This document shows, one piece after another, positions 60,518 through 64,000 of a stretch of DNA of 64,000 nt. The first letter of the stretch is position 1. Each line of letters starts with the position of its first letter. Source of the DNA: Marispirochaeta sp964554875 (GTDB taxonomy: Bacteria; Spirochaetota; Spirochaetia; JC444; Marispirochaetaceae). The notes beneath the pieces were generated by a model. It ran no database searches, was not told where the DNA came from, and saw only the letters and a program-made list of their open reading frames with translations. The position numbers and the translations under genes are program-made. The DNA lies in contig CAZKQJ010000011.1 in assembly GCA_964554875.1 (NCBI GenBank), forward strand, positions 1 through 64,000, in the 5' to 3' direction.

Positions 60518-62290
60518 ATGACAGGAATTGAGGCAGTACGGGAAAGCTGGAGAAAGGCGGCTTTTGAGGAGCTTCGCGCTCTTGCCGACCGCAGAGGAAA
60601 TGATCCCGCAGGGCTTGAAGAAAAGGACCTAGTTCCGGGAGTACCGCCAAAGAGTGAAATGGGAGACATTGCTTTTCCCCTTTTCCCATTTGCAAAGGTG
60701 TTCAGAACATCTCCCCAGTCCCTGGCGGAAGAGCTTGCTGAGGGACTTCGAAAGCGTGATGACCTTTCCGGGGAAGTCAGAACCGCCGGCCCCTATGTTA
60801 ATGTTGTAATAGGTGTGGGAAACATCGCAGCGGAGCTTCTTTCGGCTACCCGGGACCTGCCGGAGGATTACGGGTTCAGTGAACATCTGAAAGGGGTTCC
60901 CGTCATGGTGGAGTTTTCCTGCCCCAATACCAACAAGCCCCTGCACCTGGGGCACCTGAGGAATGATGCCATCGGGGAGAGTATCTCACGCATACTCAAA
61001 GCTGCCGGCGCGGATGTGCGCAAAGTCAACCTGATCAACGACCGGGGTATTCATATATGCAAATCCATGCTGGCCTACAGGGAGTTTGGTGAAGGCTCTA
61101 CTCCGGAATCTGTAGGTAAAAAAAGCGATCACTTTGTGGGGGACTACTACGTAAAATTCAACCAGTGGGCTAAGGAGAACCCCCGGGCGGAGGAAGAGGC
61201 CAGGGCAATGCTGATTGCCTGGGAGAAAAATGATCCCGAGGTTAACAAGCTTTGGAAACAGATGAACCGCTGGGCCATCGAGGGGATCGCGGAGACCTAT
61301 GAGGATACTGGAATCAGTTTCGACCAGGTGTACTACGAGAGCCGGACCTACAGCCTGGGGAAGGACGAAATACTGAAGGGCCTTGAGACGGGGGTCTTCT
61401 ACCGTGAGGAGGACGGCTCTATCTGGGTCGATCTGGAGGAGATAGGACTGGACAAGAAGGTTCTTCTTCGCAGCGACGGAACTTCCCTTTATCTGACTCA
61501 GGATATCGGGACCGCCATCCAGCGCCAGAGGGACTGGCATTTTACCCGCCTGGTTTACGTGGTGGGAAGCGAGCAGCAGTACCACTTCCGGGTGCTTTTT
61601 CATGTGCTGAAGAAGCTTGGCTTCGACTGGGCGAAAAATCTCTATCATCTCTCCTACGGTATGGTGAACCTGCCGGAAGGAAAAATGAAGTCCCGGGAAG
61701 GGACCGTTGTGGATGCGGACGATCTGATCCGGGAATTGACCTCCATGGCCGAGGCTGAAATACGGGAGAAGGAACGGGAAGGGGAGGTCGATTCCGTTCA
61801 GGAGACCTCCCGCAAGGTAGCCCTTGCTGCTTTGCACTATTATCTCCTGCAGGTCTCCCCCAACAAGGACATGATATTCAATCCCAAAGAATCTCTTTCG
61901 TTCAACGGAAATACCGGCCCATATCTGCAGTACATGGGTGCCCGGATATCTTCCATGCGGAGAAAATACCAGGAGCGCCGGGATGAGTTTGCCGGTATTG
62001 AAGCCAAGCCCGAGCTGCTTAGCACTCCGGAAGAGCGCGAACTCATAAAACTCTGCTCCGATTTTTCCGCAGTAATCGCATCTTCGGCGGACCAGTACAA
62101 CCCCTCTCTTCTTGCCTCCTACCTGTACGAGCTTGCAAGGACCTTTTCACGGTATTATCACGAGACGCCTATTCTGGCGAGCAGCGAAAAGGAGACCGCC
62201 GTAAGCAGGCTTTCGCTGGCGTCGGCAGTGCTCTGTGTGTTGAAAAACGGTATGTATCTTCTGAACATTCCCTTTGTTGATAAAATGTAA
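60518..62290 (+). CDS. argS: Arginyl-tRNA synthetase
   Basis: This 590-residue class I synthetase charges tRNA-Arg. The N-terminal Add-1-like domain is followed by the HIGH motif as HLGHLRN (about 146-152), the catalytic domain with NDRGIHICKSMLAY, a KMSKS-like GKMKSREG (about 388-395), and an anticodon-binding helical domain ending NIPFVDKM. Its length is usual. It follows pgeF after 36 bases and is followed by a large hairpin at 62297-62348. Confidence 0.96.
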   Translation: MTGIEAVRESWRKAAFEELRALADRRGNDPAGLEEKDLVPGVPPKSEMGDIAFPLFPFAKVFRTSPQSLAEELAEGLRKRDDLSGEVRTAGPYVNVVIGVGNIAAELLSATRDLPEDYGFSEHLKGVPVMVEFSCPNTNKPLHLGHLRNDAIGESISRILKAAGADVRKVNLINDRGIHICKSMLAYREFGEGSTPESVGKKSDHFVGDYYVKFNQWAKENPRAEEEARAMLIAWEKNDPEVNKLWKQMNRWAIEGIAETYEDTGISFDQVYYESRTYSLGKDEILKGLETGVFYREEDGSIWVDLEEIGLDKKVLLRSDGTSLYLTQDIGTAIQRQRDWHFTRLVYVVGSEQQYHFRVLFHVLKKLGFDWAKNLYHLSYGMVNLPEGKMKSREGTVVDADDLIRELTSMAEAEIREKEREGEVDSVQETSRKVALAALHYYLLQVSPNKDMIFNPKESLSFNGNTGPYLQYMGARISSMRRKYQERRDEFAGIEAKPELLSTPEERELIKLCSDFSAVIASSADQYNPSLLASYLYELARTFSRYYHETPILASSEKETAVSRLSLASAVLCVLKNGMYLLNIPFVDKM

Positions 62291-62296
62291 AGGATC

Positions 62297-62348
62297 TTCC
62301 TACTTTTTCGTAGTGCCTGTCGCGGTCGAGCCTACGGAAAGGTAGGAA
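62297..62348 (+). repeat. Large 17-bp hairpin after argS
   Basis: TTCCTACTTTTTCGTAG (62297-62313) pairs along its full length, with two G-T pairs, with CTACGGAAAGGTAGGAA (62332-62348) around an 18-base loop. It begins 6 bases after the argS stop and has no T-run. It may be a factor-assisted terminator, an mRNA-stabilising end or a dispersed palindromic repeat. Confidence 0.7.
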
Positions 62349-62507
62349 CAGGGGAATCTGATCTCCGGGCCTTTTATCCGTGTAATAATCCCTGTTATCC
62401 CACTGTACGGAACGGATTATATAAAATATTGTATGATATAAATTTATTGAATAATTTTGACTACAGTTAAACTCTGATTTCATCCGTTGAGCCCTAAGGG
62501 ACGGGTA

Positions 62508-62523
62508 TGGCATGAATATTGCT
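62508..62523 (+). promoter_or_regulatory. Sigma-54 promoter of gltB
   Basis: TGGCATGAATATTGCT matches the sigma-54 consensus TGGCAYr-N4-TTGCW with exactly 10 bases between the -24 GG and the -12 GC. The start would lie near 62534, leaving a ~23-base leader with a GGAGG ribosome site. The AT-rich region upstream (62374-62420) contains three TTATCC/TAATCC copies and one inverted copy, at a distance suitable for an enhancer-binding protein. Confidence 0.75.
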
Positions 62524-62556
62524 TCTTTAACTAGGCCATACTCTCCTGGAGGTTCT

Positions 62557-64000
62557 ATGTATCTGAAGAAGAGACCCGGGCCAATCGGCCTGTATCGTCC
62601 CGAGTTTGAACATGAAAACTGCGGTGTCGGCTTTGTGGCCCACATGAAAGGACAGCGCAGCCATTCGATTATCCGCAATGCCGAGGAAATTCTTATCAAC
62701 ATGACCCATCGAGGGGCCGTAGGCAGCGAAGTCAATACAGGCGATGGTGCCGGTATTCTTACGGCGGTTCCCTGGGAATTCCTGGAACGGGTTGCCGAAG
62801 AGGAACTGGGTACAAAACTTCCTGAACGGGGGTCCTATGCGGTGGGAATGGTTTTCCTTCCCGATAACGAGGAACTTCGACGGCAGATACGCCGCAAGGC
62901 TTCGGAGCTCTGCGAAGAGTTGGGCCACTCTTTGATCGGCTGGAGACAGGTCCCCCGGGACAACAGCATGATTGGACCCAGCGCTCTGGCCTGCGAACCC
63001 TGGATGGAGCAGATTTTCATTGCCCGCAGGAAGGGCTCAGATCAGGAATCTTTTGACAGGGACCTCTATGTACTGCGTAAAAAACTGATAAACTCGATGC
63101 GGGGTGGAGACTGCGATCCGGACCACTACCTTTACGTCTGCAGTCTCTCTACAAAGATTCTGGTCTACAAGGGAATGCTCACTCCCGAACAGCTGCCCCA
63201 ATACTATCCGGACCTGCGGGACCCGGATTACAGAAGCCACCTGGCCATGGTCCACTCCCGATTCTCCACCAACACCTTTCCCAGCTGGGACCGTGCGCAG
63301 CCCCTGCGCTATATGAGCCATAACGGAGAGATCAATACCCTGAGGGGAAACATCAACAAGATGCGCTCCCGTGAGGGGACCCTCCGGAGCCGAAGCTTCG
63401 GTCCGGTCCTTCAGGAGACTTTTCCCGTTATCGAGCCTGACCTCTCGGACTCCGGTACCTTCGACAATGTGCTGGAGCTGCTCTACCTGGACGGCCGCGC
63501 TCTGGAAGAGTCGGTCATGATGATGATTCCCGAGGCCTGGGAGAACCATGGTCAGATGGAGGATCGAAAAAAGGCTTTTTACGAGTACAACTCCTGTATC
63601 ATGGAACCCTGGGACGGTCCCGCATCCATCTCCTTTACCGACGGAAGGGTAATCGGAGCGGTTCTTGACCGCAATGGTCTGAGGCCTTCCCGTTACTATG
63701 TTACCCGGGACGACCTGGTCATCATGGCCAGCGAAGTTGGTGTTCTTCCCGTACCTCCGGAGACAGTTGTACGGAAGGGGCGTCTGGAGCCGGGAAGGAT
63801 GTTTCTCGTCGATTTTGAAGCCGGCCGTATCGTCGACGACGAAGAGGTAAAATCGAGAATAAGCGGTAAGAACCCCTACCGGGAATGGCTGGACAGCCAG
63901 AAGATCTCCCTTTCGGAACTGCCCGCACCCCAAAAGCAACCCTGCCTCGATACGGCGGATATTACCCGACGGCTTAAGCTCTTCGGTTACACCATTGAGC
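62557..64000 (+). CDS. gltB: Glutamate synthase large subunit, 5' part
   Basis: The gene runs off the window; about 481 codons are visible. The product starts MYLKKRPGPIGLYRPEFEHE and then has NCGVGFVAHMKG, where Cys22 should become the N-terminal nucleophile of the class II glutamine amidotransferase after propeptide removal. MTHRGAVGSEVNTGDGAGI and NGEINTLRGN (about residues 258-267) are family hallmarks. GltB transfers the amide of glutamine to 2-oxoglutarate, giving two glutamates. CTGGAGG precedes the ATG. The sigma-54 promoter upstream points to nitrogen control. Confidence 0.96.
   Translation, partial: MYLKKRPGPIGLYRPEFEHENCGVGFVAHMKGQRSHSIIRNAEEILINMTHRGAVGSEVNTGDGAGILTAVPWEFLERVAEEELGTKLPERGSYAVGMVFLPDNEELRRQIRRKASELCEELGHSLIGWRQVPRDNSMIGPSALACEPWMEQIFIARRKGSDQESFDRDLYVLRKKLINSMRGGDCDPDHYLYVCSLSTKILVYKGMLTPEQLPQYYPDLRDPDYRSHLAMVHSRFSTNTFPSWDRAQPLRYMSHNGEINTLRGNINKMRSREGTLRSRSFGPVLQETFPVIEPDLSDSGTFDNVLELLYLDGRALEESVMMMIPEAWENHGQMEDRKKAFYEYNSCIMEPWDGPASISFTDGRVIGAVLDRNGLRPSRYYVTRDDLVIMASEVGVLPVPPETVVRKGRLEPGRMFLVDFEAGRIVDDEEVKSRISGKNPYREWLDSQKISLSELPAPQKQPCLDTADITRRLKLFGYTIE

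Noticed and set aside
1..64000. CRISPR arrays, rRNA genes, complete insertion sequences and prophage genes.
   Set aside because: No regularly spaced repeats, rRNA-like sequence, transposase or phage structural gene was recognised on either strand.

Overview
The window is chromosomal DNA of a free-living spirochaete, probably a Spirochaetaceae member of the Spirochaeta/Sediminispirochaeta/Marispirochaeta type. The assignment is inferred from gene content and order: tamB–bamA–ompH–mutS in the order I recall from Treponema pallidum (TP0325–TP0328), a ~900-residue spirochaete-style GreA, two LptF/LptG permeases, and several lipid- or envelope-linked hypothetical proteins. No 16S gene is present, so the genus is a guess.

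Layout. 1–2557: a possible broken CDS tail, the tmRNA gene (ssrA, minus strand), a membrane-anchored propeller-like protein and smpB. 2656–8481: a signal peptidase I homologue lacking its catalytic Ser/Lys, hemW, then yebC-ruvC-ruvA-ruvB-queA. 8475–9691 (minus): tmk and a secreted hypothetical. 9793–20541: outer-membrane assembly genes tamB, bamA, skp, followed by mutS and comF. 20696–29046: the translation/RNA block rimP-nusA-infB-rbfA-truB, rpsO, pnp. 29131–35954: dut, two lptF/G genes, tgt, murJ and a HEAT-repeat protein. 35999–41458 (minus): a TPR protein, giant GreA and a VWA membrane protein. 41649–46896: apt, tRNA-Gln(CTG), tRNA-Glu(CTC), then carAB behind a candidate ArgR operator.

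46956–53826 is the accessory part. A degraded group II intron sits directly behind the carB terminator. It is followed by a six- to seven-gene catabolic/transport operon: two TIM-barrel sugar epimerases, tctC-tctB-tctA, a GntR/FCD regulator and a PPC/DUF296 protein. The operon promoter carries two tandem 13-bp operator-like sites.

53896–64000 returns to housekeeping genes. The ilvB-ilvN-cimA operon (minus) has a complete-looking transcription attenuator with an isoleucine-rich leader peptide. Divergent from it is a spirochaete hypothetical with an apparently leaderless promoter, then pgeF, argS, and the start of gltB behind a well-matched sigma-54 promoter. The most notable observations are the ilv attenuator, the signal peptidase pseudoenzyme, the intron remnant plus regulated accessory operon, the sigma-54 gltB promoter and recurring (near-)leaderless promoters. 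All regulatory calls are made by eye from sequence and are untested.
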